From: Bisporella sp. PMI_857
Lineage: Eukaryota > Ascomycota > Leotiomycetes > Helotiales > Helotiaceae
Assembly: GCA_021307315.1 (NCBI GenBank)
Contig: JAJSPD010000044.1
Coordinates: 1 to 64,000, forward strand
Length of the DNA stretch: 64,000 nt
Direction: 5' to 3'
Shown one piece after another: positions 1 to 11,587 of this stretch. How positions within the stretch are numbered: position 1 is the first letter of the stretch; each line of letters begins with the position of its first letter. The position numbers were made by a program, and so were the translations under genes. The notes under the pieces were generated by a model that saw only the letters and a program-made list of their open reading frames with translations, did no database searches and was not told where the DNA came from.

Positions 1-585
1 AAAGCATTCAGTTGGACCGGGTATCGAGGTACGAGATGATCCACTAGAAAGGAGGCGGAGAGAAGGGCAGTTAGACGATTTGACAAGTTTGGAGTGATTT
101 GGCAGAACCATGCAGAGGAAAATGCAGACAGAGGAGCCCAAAATTTGTACATTATTGCATGGACAAATTATTCATGAGGCATAGAGGGACATCATCTTGC
201 ATAAGGTCATCATATAGACACAATACGATGTACCTTAAAAAACTTCAAACATGTCCTTTGGTTACGCCGCATCATGAATATCTTGATTGGTATTGGAACA
301 CTGATCGAATCCCTTTATTCCTATCGACTACGGGGGCTGTGCGAATATTCGTAGGACTTTGCATTGTATGTCAAGTGATCGAAAGTAACATGATTTTCGT
401 GCCTTACCGCACCTATATCATCGGATATCTCGCTCTGTCTTTACGTTTGGCAGTGTATTCTAATGTTTTCCTGTCACTGACCCACATGGCTGGAAATAAT
501 GTGGACAGGGATCCAAACTTGCAGGGATTGAACAACATCCAAAATTCTTCATTTAGCTACATTGTGCGCTCCTTCAACCTCAAAG
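1..585. other. Left-edge stretch upstream of OXA1
   Basis: No convincing gene is visible. Reading frame 2 is open from base 2 and stops at 95-97; its charged end (residues RDDPLERRREGQLDDLTSLE, then stop) could be the C-terminus of a gene lying off the left edge, but nothing identifies it. A longer open frame at 99-599 starts on TTG, has no recognisable domain and runs into the OXA1 start, so I do not call it. The last part presumably carries the OXA1 promoter and 5' leader. Confidence 0.4.
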
Positions 586-2135
586 ATGATTCCCAGTAGA
601 GGGCTACGTTGGATGAGCCAACCCAAAACCTTAAGTCGACAGCGACTCGAATCGTTTTCAGCAAGACAAGTAATGGCTCGAAAGTAACGACTACTGCGAC
701 TTACTAACTCATTGACTAGTTTTCTTCCTCCGTCCACAATACATCCAGTCGGAGAAGTCCTTATTCTGTACAAATCCAATCCTCCCTAAGTTCCCGAACG
801 CCTAGAGCAGGAATTCCGGTACGAAGTGGCAGTGGGATACGCTTTGCTTCCACCACTCCTCTCACCACTATTGCGCCAGTAACTACCACAGTTTCTTCTG
901 TGCCAGTAACCTTAACAGGCGCGCAAGATGCTGCCTCTCCATCGCTTAATAGTCTAGCAGATACTTCCCTTACTTCTATAATGACCGATTTCCATCAGAT
1001 CACCAAAAAGATAGGGTTTTTGAAAGAGCTTGGGTTAGACTATGGCAATGGTCCTACAGCTGTGATGGAATGGGTGCTTGAACACATACACGTCTATGCC
1101 GGTACGCCATGGTGGATTTCGATTGGCTTGACTGCACTAGCTGTGCGGGTCGCACTATTCAAACCATATATGGATGCTTCTGATGTCTCTGCACGGATGA
1201 GCTCTGTCAAGGATATTACAACACCTATACAGAAACAAATGACAGTGAGAGGAAATCCAGACGCAGCATTGAAAGCACGGCTTGAGCTGCAAATGATTTA
1301 CAAGAGGGCTGGTATCCGCCCTTGGAAGGTTTTCGTGCCAATGTTACAGGTATTCACAGGCTATGGGATGTGGAATCTACTAAGAGGAATGTCCTCTTTG
1401 CCAGTACCTGGGTTAGAAGATGGAGGGGCCTTATGGTTCTATAATCTAACAATCCCTGACCCACTATTTTTGCTTCCAGCGGCCACATCCGGTCTCTTGT
1501 ATTATACATTGAAGGTATTTTTTTTATTGGGACTTCCACTATACGAGCTAACAGCTGCACAGAAAGGTGGCGAGACTGGGTCTACGACAATGAGCCCACA
1601 GGCCACGAGGATCATGTCTGTGGCTTTTCCTGCCGTATCCTTCCTCTTCACCTTCTGGCTTCCAGCATCTGTGCAACTATCCTTCGCAGCTACTTCTGGT
1701 CTATCATGGATCCAAATGCGGCTTTTTCAGAGTGCCAGAATTCGTGATTCCTTTGGCATGTATCCATTACCTCAAAGGAAGCAAGTACCAGCATCTGCAT
1801 CGCCATATAAGGGAACGATGCGCGCACCGCTAACGCAGGCCGAGCTTGACAGGAAATACGAGGCTGCAACCACACAGGGCACTGGTTTCAAAGCCATGGT
1901 TGGCAGGAAAATGGATGAGATGACTCACACCGTTAAATCCGTGACGAGCCAGGGGAAGGATTATCTGGGACAGGGAAAGGAGAAGATCGCGGAACGATTG
2001 CAGAAGGAGGAGCTCAGGGATGCACAGAAATATGAAGAGAGGAGGAAGCGAGAACTTGCGGAAGAGACAGAGGCGAAGAAGAAGATTGCTTCACGACGAG
2101 CGCGGCGAGTTGAGAGCAAGATGACAAGGAGGTAG
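586..2135 (+). CDS. OXA1: Mitochondrial inner-membrane insertase OXA1 (YidC/Oxa1 family)
   Basis: Oxa1 inserts mitochondrially encoded and some imported proteins into the inner membrane and docks the mitoribosome. The model has two exons, 586-669 and 720-2135, giving 499 aa. The 50-bp intron has a GTAATG donor, an ACTAAC branch sequence at 702-708 and a TAG acceptor. Exon 1 supplies an Arg/Ser-rich, acid-poor N-terminus (starting MIPSRGLRWM) typical of a mitochondrial presequence; without it the frame would have only a GTG start at 900. Several hydrophobic segments follow, including WWISIGLTALAVRVALF and a stretch around the AFPAVSFLFTFWLPASVQL region. The C-terminal ~80 residues are strongly Lys/Arg/Glu-rich and helical, as in the Oxa1 ribosome-binding tail. 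Length fits fungal Oxa1. Family assignment is confident; the exact first exon is inferred from phase and splice signals. Confidence 0.9.
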
Positions 2136-2991
2136 GAGATGAAAACCAGTCCGTGTATAATATATGCGTGTAAGAAGATATCAGCGCCATGAAGGTGGTC
2201 TGCTGGGAAGTGTATAAATGTAATTACCAAAAGAGACCACTCTACCCTCCATGGACACGACTCCACAGAGGGGTCTCTCCATTTGGGGTATTGTTGGGTT
2301 CTTCATAGTAGCACATAGAAGGTAGGCAATAAACGCAAGAGCACAATGATCTTCTTCCTATTAAAGCCCCATCGTCTACTCTTCAAAGGGCATTCTCACT
2401 ACACAGGGTTCCCAAGTTATAATGGGCACATGATATCTTGTTATATGGTGAAACCTTGTTTCCAGATCTTATCGCTGCCTCATGATTATAAATGCAATTT
2501 TTAGAATAAAGACTATCGCTATGGCTAAACTATGTAATAATCACGAGACTATTGCCCAATCAGTCCCAAGTACATACCTTCCTGGCCTTGCCATATAGCT
2601 ATAGGATATTTTCGAACATGACTAATTACACAGATATTTGAATATTCTAAATAATTCCCATCTTAGGCTACTACCCTCGAATAGAGCGAACCAAGCATAG
2701 GAATCAGCATCCGATGCTCGACCTCTTCACTTCAGATGAAGTCTTATAGACTTCGTTTCATATGACATAGTCTGCGATGGCCAGGAATAAAATATATTTC
2801 AAGTCCACAAACTCCAATCTTTCAGATCACATGCAAGACATAATGTTCCGTTCCAAATGGCGTATGCAAGCTTGGTTACCTGAATCGTCAATCTTCCCTT
2901 CGTAGATGATGGCGATAGCCTGGGAATTTCTCCCTTTCTTTTAGGCATTTTTAGACCAATACTAAAGGCGGCGAATTTTTGTCACAAATCC

Positions 2992-3196
2992 GAGAATGGC
3001 AAGGCTGCTAAAGGCTTCACCTGGTGCAAGACACGAATAATCTTAAACACTCGTCTAGTTAGTCATACTCCATAGTCCACTTAAGCAGGATCTCATTGCG
3101 AGTTTGAGGGTGGTGAGGGCTATCATCGGCGGCTAATCACAAGCCTCAATACCTCTCAGCAATATTTGTTGCGAACCTGAGAATGGCAAGGCTGCT
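2992..3196 (+). repeat. Short degenerate direct repeat
   Basis: An 18-bp exact match (GAGAATGGCAAGGCTGCT) occurs at 2992-3009 and again at 3179-3196, 187 bp apart. Both copies are preceded by a GGCGG(C)-type stretch and sit in similar AT-rich surroundings, so this is probably an old duplication of roughly 60-90 bp that has diverged. No function is apparent. Confidence 0.5.
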
Positions 3197-4615
3197 TCAA
3201 AGCTAGATAACTTGTATAAGATAAATCCTCACGATATATTCGACGCTCTCCAATTCATCACAACACAGGAACTGGTTGCTATAGACCTAAGCAAACAGCG
3301 CCTCCCTGCCTGGTTTAAGAGAATAACAAGCACTAGATGATCCAGTATCGGCTAAGGACCAAAGCACACTACATCCTAGGACACTCAAGTCGCACTATCT
3401 TGATACATCAATGACTTTTTATCTTACCACCCTCTCTCATACAGCTGGAAATGAGCACGGATCTAGCAAGAACCTGAAGCAAACATGGGCTTGTTGAACT
3501 CTCATAGTGCCATAACCAGCCACATGACAGAACAAATAGAAAGTGCTTCTGTTCCTTGGCTGTCTTCGCTATTAAACCTTCTTAGGCACTGGCAAATGAG
3601 GCCTAGCGGTAGCATGCAGGAATAACAGCTAAAAAGCGCATGAAAAATGTTGAAGAATGTTGGAGGTTGAGATAAATCTTGATTTTACCTAAATTCCAGC
3701 GACATTAGCTCCACAAGCAATCTTCCTCTGTTCCGTTTCAACTTACACAGAGGAATGAAGAGGTTCCAAGAACCCAAATAACAACAAGCTTTTCCCGACC
3801 ATTACAGTAAACAAAACACAAGCGTGGAACAAGATGGAGAATGTGCTAAAGAAAACCGCCACGCAATAAGCTTATTGAGGATTAATATTAAAATTGAATG
3901 GTGGTTTATCACAATCACCCGCATGAACGGTGTGTGCCTTGGCTCTGACGCGTTTGCAGTTTGAAGGAAGCCACAAGGAAGGGAGTTGTGGCTTGCTTTT
4001 CAACAACATTTTTGGAACTTACATACCGATGACACATGGTCAATCTTAAAACCAATTACCCAAGTCGCAAATATGAGCACCTGCTATCTCCAGCAGCGCC
4101 CGGGCTAGTACTTTCTCCATCGTCGCCCTTTTAATTTTTTAATTTTTACCTTTTTTTGGGAGAGGGAGTCAGATGCTCTAACACGTGAGGCGACATTTGG
4201 TCTATATCTGGTGGGGAAAACCAGTGTCAAATAGTAGTATATGCAGAGGTTCGATTTTGAAGTTAGAATCTTTTCATATCCCATTGGTGAAGTCCATTGG
4301 GATCTAGGGGCCATACATCTGAAATGACAACAATCTGATCTCATACCCAAGATTTCATCTGGGGGACAGGGGAACGTAATCTTATCGCCCACCATGGTCA
4401 TTGGAAGCTGGTCGTCCCCTGGTGAAAACATGGAGCCCTAGTGTTTGAGATTAGCAACCTTCCCCTGGTTAGGCCCCGTAGAACGTACTGGTTGCGCATA
4501 CGATGATTGGCCCAGGTGGTGTTTCATCATGACGTGATGATCCCCCCTCGTCGGAAGTTTAGTGGTGGTGGAGTAGCCACCGAAGAGACAGCCCTGAAGA
4601 AATGTACTTACGTTC

Positions 4616-4635
4616 TGTCCTGTCCTGTCCTGTCC
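4616..4635 (+). repeat. (TGTCC)4 microsatellite, left arm of inverted pair
   Basis: Four perfect TGTCC units. They are the reverse complement of the (GGACA)6 tract at 5025-5055, about 390 bp away, so the two tracts could pair. Confidence 0.9.
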
Positions 4636-5024
4636 TTAGATGACAGGCGAGCATCATCATACAGTAATTAAGGTATCGTCATCCTCCCCTCACTACTATA
4701 ACTGACTGGACCATTTTATTTTGGGCTCTCTGGTCCCTGAGACCAATCACAGCAGACATATCCTTTTTGACAAGATGGAGGGATGAATTGAAGCGCTTAC
4801 AGTAAATTGAAGTGCTTACTTTTGTTAGTGAGCCTAAATTTGATTTGGTGGAAAAGGGTCGAAGGTTCCTTTCGCCTGCTTAGGAAAGAAAGAAGCCATC
4901 GTGAAGGGATGAAGACGACAACGATACACTTGCAGCTGCACATGCTTGCCGACACACTGCCTTTTTCAAATGATACTCTGTATGGTATCAGAATATACAG
5001 GTGTCTCCTGGTTCAAAAGGTACG

Positions 5025-5055
5025 GGACAGGACAGGACAGGACAGGACAGGACAG
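5025..5055 (+). repeat. (GGACA)6 microsatellite, right arm of inverted pair
   Basis: Six perfect GGACA units plus one base, followed by imperfect CAGCA units. It is reverse complementary to the (TGTCC)4 tract at 4616-4635. Confidence 0.9.
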
Positions 5056-6238
5056 CCCAGCACAGCACAGCGCATGCAACAATACAGCAGTCATCCAACC
5101 CACTCTGGGGGTGTTCACACCAACAATAACACCCCTGGGATAAGCGGTCGATCCTCGTCTCAGCATCATCCGGTCTATGCCCAAAATAGCTGGTTCCTGG
5201 GGGGCAAAGGATTATGCTCTCCCCCTTCCACTGCTGGTCAAATCTGCCCAAGCTGCCAATCCCTATCTCACAGCATACACGGACAGCCCTGCAGGACCGT
5301 TGACGGCCACCGAAAAAAAAAAGGCCCAATGCAAGGAACAACAGCCCCAACTGGAAAGCCCAGCACGGTCCCTGATGCTGCTATCCCTTGGAATGCTTGG
5401 CGCTAGGGTGTCACAGGCTTGCAGCACACTTGCACTCAGCCTTTTCTCCTCATCTCCCTCGTTTGCTTCTCTCTCAACCTCATCTGGTGCTTTTGGTTTG
5501 CTTTGTGTTTCGTCCTCTCCTACACTCATTTGGGCTTTGACTTTTGCTTTCCTGTCGCATCGCATTCCTTTGGCCCGACAAGGTGCTGTGTGACTTGACA
5601 TTCATTTCGACTAGACATTCTTTTAGAGCAGCCGTGGCTAGGACACGATACCCAACGTTCTCTTCGTTCAAGATATTCACTCTTTGCTGGGACCTGGAGG
5701 ATTGTTAGCATCGAAACCGAAGAGAAGGACGAGAAACACAAGAAACACAAAGGAATTTGCTATCGCACTTAGCACATCCAGCAAATCAAGTCTGATTCGT
5801 ACGACAAGTGACTCAAGGAATCAATACTGTTGGGTAGTTAAAGAAGAGAATAGAAAAGCTAGTCCGAGCAAAGCTGGTTGAAAGACATTGCAGCTGAGTG
5901 CTTTGGAACGAGGTCGGGAATAGCTTCAACATTCGTAACACAACGGTCGCCCACGGAAGGAACGACTCACACAGGGCTCATCGTCAGACCAGGACCACCG
6001 CCTCGCCCATCTATTGAGATAATATTGACTCACAACGGCCGCCTTACCTCGTTTCTCATCATTTCAAAGGTCGATACCACCAACCATCAACCACAAAGGC
6101 CGTCTGATCGCTTCATCCTACTATCAGCCTCCTTGAAGGAGATCAGAAATCTTCACGCCTTCTTACAGCATCTTAGAAAACCAACCGACCACTCTCCCCT
6201 GAATCATTACCCCGCACCACTGTCTCTTTACAATAGCA

Positions 6239-8016
6239 ATGTGGTCGAAAGGTCAAGTTTTCGTGCCCTTGACCGTCCTTCTTGGACTATCCAGCCCAGT
6301 CACAGCATTCTGGCGCATGGAATGTCGCGCTCGAAGTGGTTATGCGCAAATTGATCCACTAGTCTCATTCGGAGGCATCAGCGAACATATTCATGCCATC
6401 CATGGTGGTTCTGGTAAGTGTCTCTGCAATCCCATATCCACAATATTCCCCACACGGTGTAAATGATCATTCATGCCTACTATGCCCAGTGAACCCTTAT
6501 GGGCATGGTATTGACGCTGAAATATGGACCAATCTATTCTTTTTAATATTTAATGCTAATTATTTCAACACAGCTTTCTCGCCAACTGCTACAACCAACG
6601 ACCTTCTTCAGTCAGACTGTACCTCATGCTCTGTCGCTGAAGATAAATCAGCATACTGGACTCCCTCCTTGTATTTCCAAGATTCTTCTACTGGAGAGTT
6701 CGAGGTTGTCCAACAGGAAGGAGGGATGTTAGCGTAAGACTGCATATTTTATCCAGACTTCTTTAATAAAAATTGCTGATACAGCCCAGTTATTATCTTT
6801 TGTTTGCCAACTCGGACGATCCGGAGCAAAAAGTTCACGCCTTCCCGAAGGGATTCCAGATGATTGCTGGGGACGTTAACCAACGAAATTTTACCTATCC
6901 TGTACCCGACATCGAGAAGTCTCTTTGGACCGGCGAATTCACCGAGCAGAAGTTCCTTCGTCAAGCCGCTGTTGGGTTTAACTGCCTCAACTATCAGGCT
7001 GCCCCAGAGGGCACTCTCTACCGTCACTTCTTCCCTGATAAAGGGTATTTAGATGCCAACTGTGCCGATGGCATTCGAGCAGAGCTTATGTTCCCCAGCT
7101 GTTGGAACGGAGAGACGACTTCTCCTGATTCGAGGTCACATGTTGCGTATCCTTCCCAGGTCATGACTGGAGACTGTCCGAAAGAGTTTCCGAAACGCCT
7201 AGTATCCATGTTGTATGAAACTATTTGGCGTACTGATCTCTTCGCTGATCGTGCCGGGACCTTTGGCTGGAGTAATGGTGACCCCAGCGGTAGGCGTCTT
7301 ACTCCTCCTTGCATATATTCGCTAATCTAGAACAGGGTTTGGTTACCACGGGGATTTCATCATGGGGTGGCAAGAAGATTTCCTTCAATCGGCTGTAAGT
7401 ATACTAGGCCATGTATGTTATGTTCTGTGACTAAATGTACTAGGTCGACACTTGTACCAACCCATCAGGAAAAATTGCTGATTGCCCGCTCTTCACTATC
7501 CAAGATGAGGCTACGTACTCAACCTGCTCCATCACAGAGCCCGAAAACATCCAATCGATCAAGGTAACCGGCAACTTAAAGAACCTCCCTGGTAATCCAG
7601 CCATTGTTGCCGGCCCAGAGTATGCCAAGGGAAAGACAGCGGGATCAATCAACCCAGCGACCTTGGCACCTGCACCTATCATCTCGTCGTCTGCTGCGGT
7701 CCCAACGCTCTCTTACAGCTCTGGAGTATCAATTTCTCCAACGGAGGCTTCTGCCTATGTCCCAGGCGCCGTCTTTGCGGAAGAGCCTTCCGCCGCTCCA
7801 AACGTCAATGTCGCTGCTGCTATCCCCGAGACAACCACTCCAGCCAAGCTCCCTGAGCCTGCTGGCAGCTATTTTAGTACTGAATATAGGACCAACGGCT
7901 ATACCGTCAGCGAAATTCTCTGGGCGGAGGAAGTTGTCACAGTCACGGTCCCAACCACTGCCACCATCCAGGCCAAGCGCCACGCGCACCAGCACCGCCG
8001 CCGCCATGGATTCTAG
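6239..8016 (+). CDS. Secreted DUF1996-domain protein
   Basis: Five exons (6239-6413, 6574-6733, 6790-7289, 7336-7394, 7444-8016) give 488 aa; all four introns are GT-AG and the phases agree. The N-terminus is a clear signal peptide (MWSKGQVFVPLTVLLGLSS...) ending just before FWRMECRARSGYAQIDPLV, which matches the hallmark start of the fungal DUF1996 domain. The next conserved blocks are SDCTSC, KSAYWTPSLYF, CSITEPENI and the cysteine-containing SCWNGE. The domain fills about residues 25-330. A Ser/Thr/Ala/Pro-rich region follows, and the last 20 residues are Arg/His-rich (HAHQHRRRHGF). The molecular function of DUF1996 is unknown; members are extracellular or wall-associated. The C-terminus does not look like a GPI signal because it is basic rather than hydrophobic. 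The start was chosen for the signal peptide. Confidence 0.88.
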
Positions 8017-9476
8017 GCCTTATGTGACCCAATTTCTTTTCTTTTACATGAATTACATACTAGGTTGGGCATGCGTGGATTTTGCATTAAGCTCGGGAAA
8101 ATACAAATGGTTTATGGGGTGCATATTGCGTAGAATAACCCATCGTCTTCCTGGCTTCTGGGCTGGAATCTGGAGGTTGGGAAGATTCGCAGATAGCTTT
8201 TGTGAAATAAATGGGATGTGAGAATTATATTGGGTTTATGCCGCGCATATGCAATTCATGTCAATGCGATTGATTTTTGTGACCTGTGGTTGCCACAGAC
8301 GGCGACCTAACCAACAAGTGCGCTACACATCTGAAGTCAATCTGCGAGTTCCTTTTACACATGCAGGCTGGGTTATGCCGGCGCCAGCTGATAGCCTGTG
8401 TGTTGGGTTTGCATTTCCACCATAGACAGGAACACTGGGAATGCCACAAACTGGTTTTGATAATCCTAGTGTATCCTATGCCTCGCTAGGGTTCTCTCTA
8501 TTGTTCTGATGCACAAAAGGCATCCATAGTGGCAGTTGGCATTTTCTGTAGTCACCACCTTTTCGATCATATCTTGTACCATACTTTAGTGAAAAGGGTT
8601 TTTATCTTCTTCATTTTTACTTTTGCTTTGGGGTTCACAATCGGCTTTTGATCACTCTTACCTACTGTGTAAAGGTACAAACTCTTTATTTCCTGGCTTT
8701 CGGATAGAAATCCTGTTCCCTCCTCTCTGTCACTAGAAATCTATTGCTCACATACCGTGCTGATTTGCTTGCAGGGACATGTCGGAGGTGAGTGTGGTTA
8801 TTTTTGAAACAGATGGAGTTTTGTTTGTTAGCGATAACTATAGCACCCGATGGAGAATTAGAAGAGCACAGGTTTTAACTTTAAGCTAGATTTGACTAGA
8901 TACCTGGCCCTCAGGCGTTGTGCCTGCGAGTTATTGTATCATACCATCTCACTGTCGCCTGCTACACTATTTTAGCGGTCATTATTGGATTTTGGTGGGT
9001 GCCTTTATCGCTCTGAATTTATGAGACACCAGTAGCACTATTTCAATTTGAACCGAGACATCATACTCATATCCACCTTAGCGCACCACGAGGCTAAAAG
9101 GTCGAGTTTTCAACTACATGAATAGAAACATGACCTCAATTGAAAATTTATGGCGCCTAAATGCAGCCATCTTTGGAAGTAACGCTTGTGATTTCTTCGT
9201 CGCGACATAGACAATGATTAGCATGCATGTTGGGCCTTAAGTACACTAGTCAGCTCAAGGAGGATGCATTGATTTTGTCTCATCTCTGATCGAAGCTGTG
9301 GCGTACGCCTCCAGGGTCTCAAACTCACACTAATTTTTCAGAAGTGTTAGCCGAATAGTCCATTTCTTGGTTGAACTCATCCACCAGTTTGATCAAATGC
9401 GTTTTAATCGGGCTAGGCTCTCGTTTGGCGCAAAAACTGCAGCTACCAGGTAGCGTTTGGCGCCGCACAACAATTA

Positions 9477-9722
9477 TCCCTTTAACCGCCAATGCGTCAA
9501 GACCCTGTAATTAAGTCACGTGATATTCCTTTATTAAATCAACAAACAGAGCCAGGCTTACATATTTAGTATAACTAGCGAGCTTTTGTTCATTAATACC
9601 CTTTTGAAAATAATATTATAAAAATATAAAGTAGTTGCAAGGAGTGATAATTTGGCAGAAGCTTTCTGATTGGCTAAACCTTGCCACTTAAGCGAGTTGT
9701 AACGCATTGGCGGTTAAAGGGA
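9477..9722. mobile_element. MITE-like non-autonomous DNA transposon (Tc1/mariner/pogo type by ends)
   Basis: A perfect 21-bp terminal inverted repeat beginning TCCCTTTAACCGCCAA lies at 9477-9497 and, reversed, at 9702-9722. Both ends are flanked by TA (9475-9476 and 9723-9724), the target duplication expected of Tc1/mariner-superfamily insertion. The 246-bp element is AT-rich inside and has no coding frame, so it would depend on a transposase encoded elsewhere. The structure is seen directly; the superfamily is inferred from TA duplications and size. Confidence 0.8.
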
Positions 9723-10090
9723 TAGAAGCCAAAATAAAGTGGCAATGTCCGAATTTGGGTCAGGTTAAGCGAGAAATAAAAGCTGAGCGACACCTCACAA
9801 GGCGGTAGAGCATACTTCGCCTCACAAATCAATACGTTCGGGCAGCTATTCTTTCGGAAACTAAGTAAAAATATCGAAGATCTACGTGATGCTACATCAC
9901 TTGAAATATAGAGACTTATGAAGCATTTTGAGGAATGTTACGATTATGGGCGGCCACGCCACTTCACAGCTGTATTATTACAGTATATTCATGCAAAGGG
10001 CGAATCTGGAAAAGGGAGGAGGCATCCATACAATATTTCCTCGCAACTACAATATTTTTCACCTTCCAAGCTATGGCTGATAGATAAACT

Positions 10091-10125
10091 ATGAGCTATG
10101 AGCTATGAGCCATCAGCCATCAGCC
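10091..10125 (+). repeat. 7-bp tandem repeat (5 units)
   Basis: Units read ATGAGCT, ATGAGCT, ATGAGCC, ATCAGCC, ATCAGCC: a short array in which the variants spread in order, consistent with replication slippage. Confidence 0.8.
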
Positions 10126-11587
10126 TTCGGAAGTTCCATGACGGCTCCGCCTTCAACACCAATATCATGTGAACTGGAAGACTATTTGATACTGGATGCG
10201 CGCAGTCATTAAAGTCTACTCACGTAAGATCATTGAAAACATTCATAACATAGAATGTGCAAGCATTTTGAGAATAAGAATTAGTGAGGGGTGTCGTTCA
10301 CTTTATGATATTTTGATATTCAATAGCTGTCGGTTCGCTTTCAGTAATATTCTACTTATCGAGTCTGATGCCTTTATCCGTACAAGGTAGATATTTGTAC
10401 CACAGGATAAGAATTGGCGTATGCACAAAGTTCTTAGTAACAATATCGCGGACACCAGCGTTCCATTGCTGCTAAAGCTCTCGAGGTAAGAAATGGTAGA
10501 GGTATTTTCCCGGTTGGCGGGTACCAGCCCAAAATACCAAGATAGCTTTGCTAGAGTAATTTCCGAGAAAGTTGTTAGGGGGCTGAAGGAGAATGCTCAG
10601 AAAGAAAACACCCCTGCTTGAGGTTCCTCGTCGCCCTGAAACCCCAAATGAAAGGACTGCTTGAGTAAAGACATATGAAGAGCAGGTTTGTTCAGAAGAA
10701 AGAAGCCAACCTTCTATTAGCTGCTTCGAGGAGTTCTTCAACGACATCTCAAGACCGCCAACTGTAACGGAACAGAAAAGTCAGTGCATTGAAGACTAAG
10801 AGACACGTGATGAGAGTTGGAGGAGATGAATGATATTATTACATCTAGCAGGCTGAACAACAAACATACTGTGGTCAACGAGGACGAGCTTAGCGATATG
10901 TTTTCTGTAATCCCTCATTCTTCCAAAGGGTCGAGTCACTGATGCAAAGCAGGCTCATGCGGGTATACGCTTAGACTATGATGATCTTGTTCGGCCAAGC
11001 TGCACATGCACGACCGACTGGTAATGCTTAGCTGCTTTGTGGGATTTTAAGGGAAAGAGTTAGGGGCTATTAAATATCCGATAACCATCGTCGATCTTCT
11101 CATAGTATTATCTACATCAATATTCGGTTTTGTAACAGTTCTCTGTCAAGCAAAATATTGCATGTCGTGCTGGGTGAGTAACTACATCGGCTTCCAGCGG
11201 TTTAGCCGGCCAAAAGTGGGTGAGCGGAGGCTGTTCTACACCCGCTAGAATGGCGGGGTGCAGCACCCATGACGCCGCAAAACCTTCCTTCGGGATAGAC
11301 TGTAATCCACACGGACTATACCCGGCCAGACATGACAAGATCACCGCTAAATGCAGAAAATAACGTAACAAAAAATGATCTTTGTGTGCTCCATCATCAT
11401 GGACCGCCAAGAAGGGAAAAAAAAACCTCTTCATCGTCGCAAACCCCGACAGGTTAACTTTAGCCTGTCATTTAGTCTCGACCGTTGAGAGTACATATAA
11501 GGTTACCTAAAAACCCACCTCTATAACACCCCATCATTTGTTGTGGAGAATTGTTAATGTTGAACGACTTCCAAATAAACCGATAAA

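Larger units (their letters stand above)
2136..6238. other. 4.1-kb gene-poor region between OXA1 and the DUF1996 gene
   Basis: No gene can be supported. The first part holds the OXA1 3' region and AT-rich DNA with a degenerate direct repeat (2992-3009 and 3179-3196) and a short hairpin near 2736-2752 (GAAGTCT/AGACTTC). Around 4.6-5.1 kb are two complementary pentanucleotide tracts. From about 5.4 to 6.2 kb the plus strand has pyrimidine-rich runs and looks like promoter plus leader of the secreted-protein gene that starts at 6239. Open frames at 4807-5593 are low-complexity, begin at non-ATG codons or overlap one another on both strands, and show no domain. Confidence 0.5.
8017..11587. other. 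3.6-kb gene-poor region with a MITE-like element
   Basis: No gene is supported. Contents are the 3' region of the DUF1996 gene, AT-rich DNA, a 246-bp inverted-repeat element at 9477-9722, a small 7-bp tandem repeat at 10091-10125, and the promoter of the permease starting at 11588. Open frames at 10196-10390, 10472-10747 and 11117-11434 lack any domain or codon-like character. Confidence 0.5.

Noticed and set aside
99..599. 166-aa plus-strand open frame
   Set aside because: It starts on TTG, has no domain and overlaps the well-supported OXA1 start at 586.
4105..4431. 108-aa minus-strand frame
   Set aside because: No domain or signal peptide and no partner exon; it looks like chance.
4807..5593. 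Overlapping 199-aa and 138-aa plus frames and 120-aa and 112-aa minus frames
   Set aside because: Low-complexity translation through the GGACA repeat, non-ATG start for the longest, open on both strands, no domain.
10472..10747. 91-aa minus-strand frame
   Set aside because: No recognisable family and no splice partners; surrounding DNA is gene-poor.
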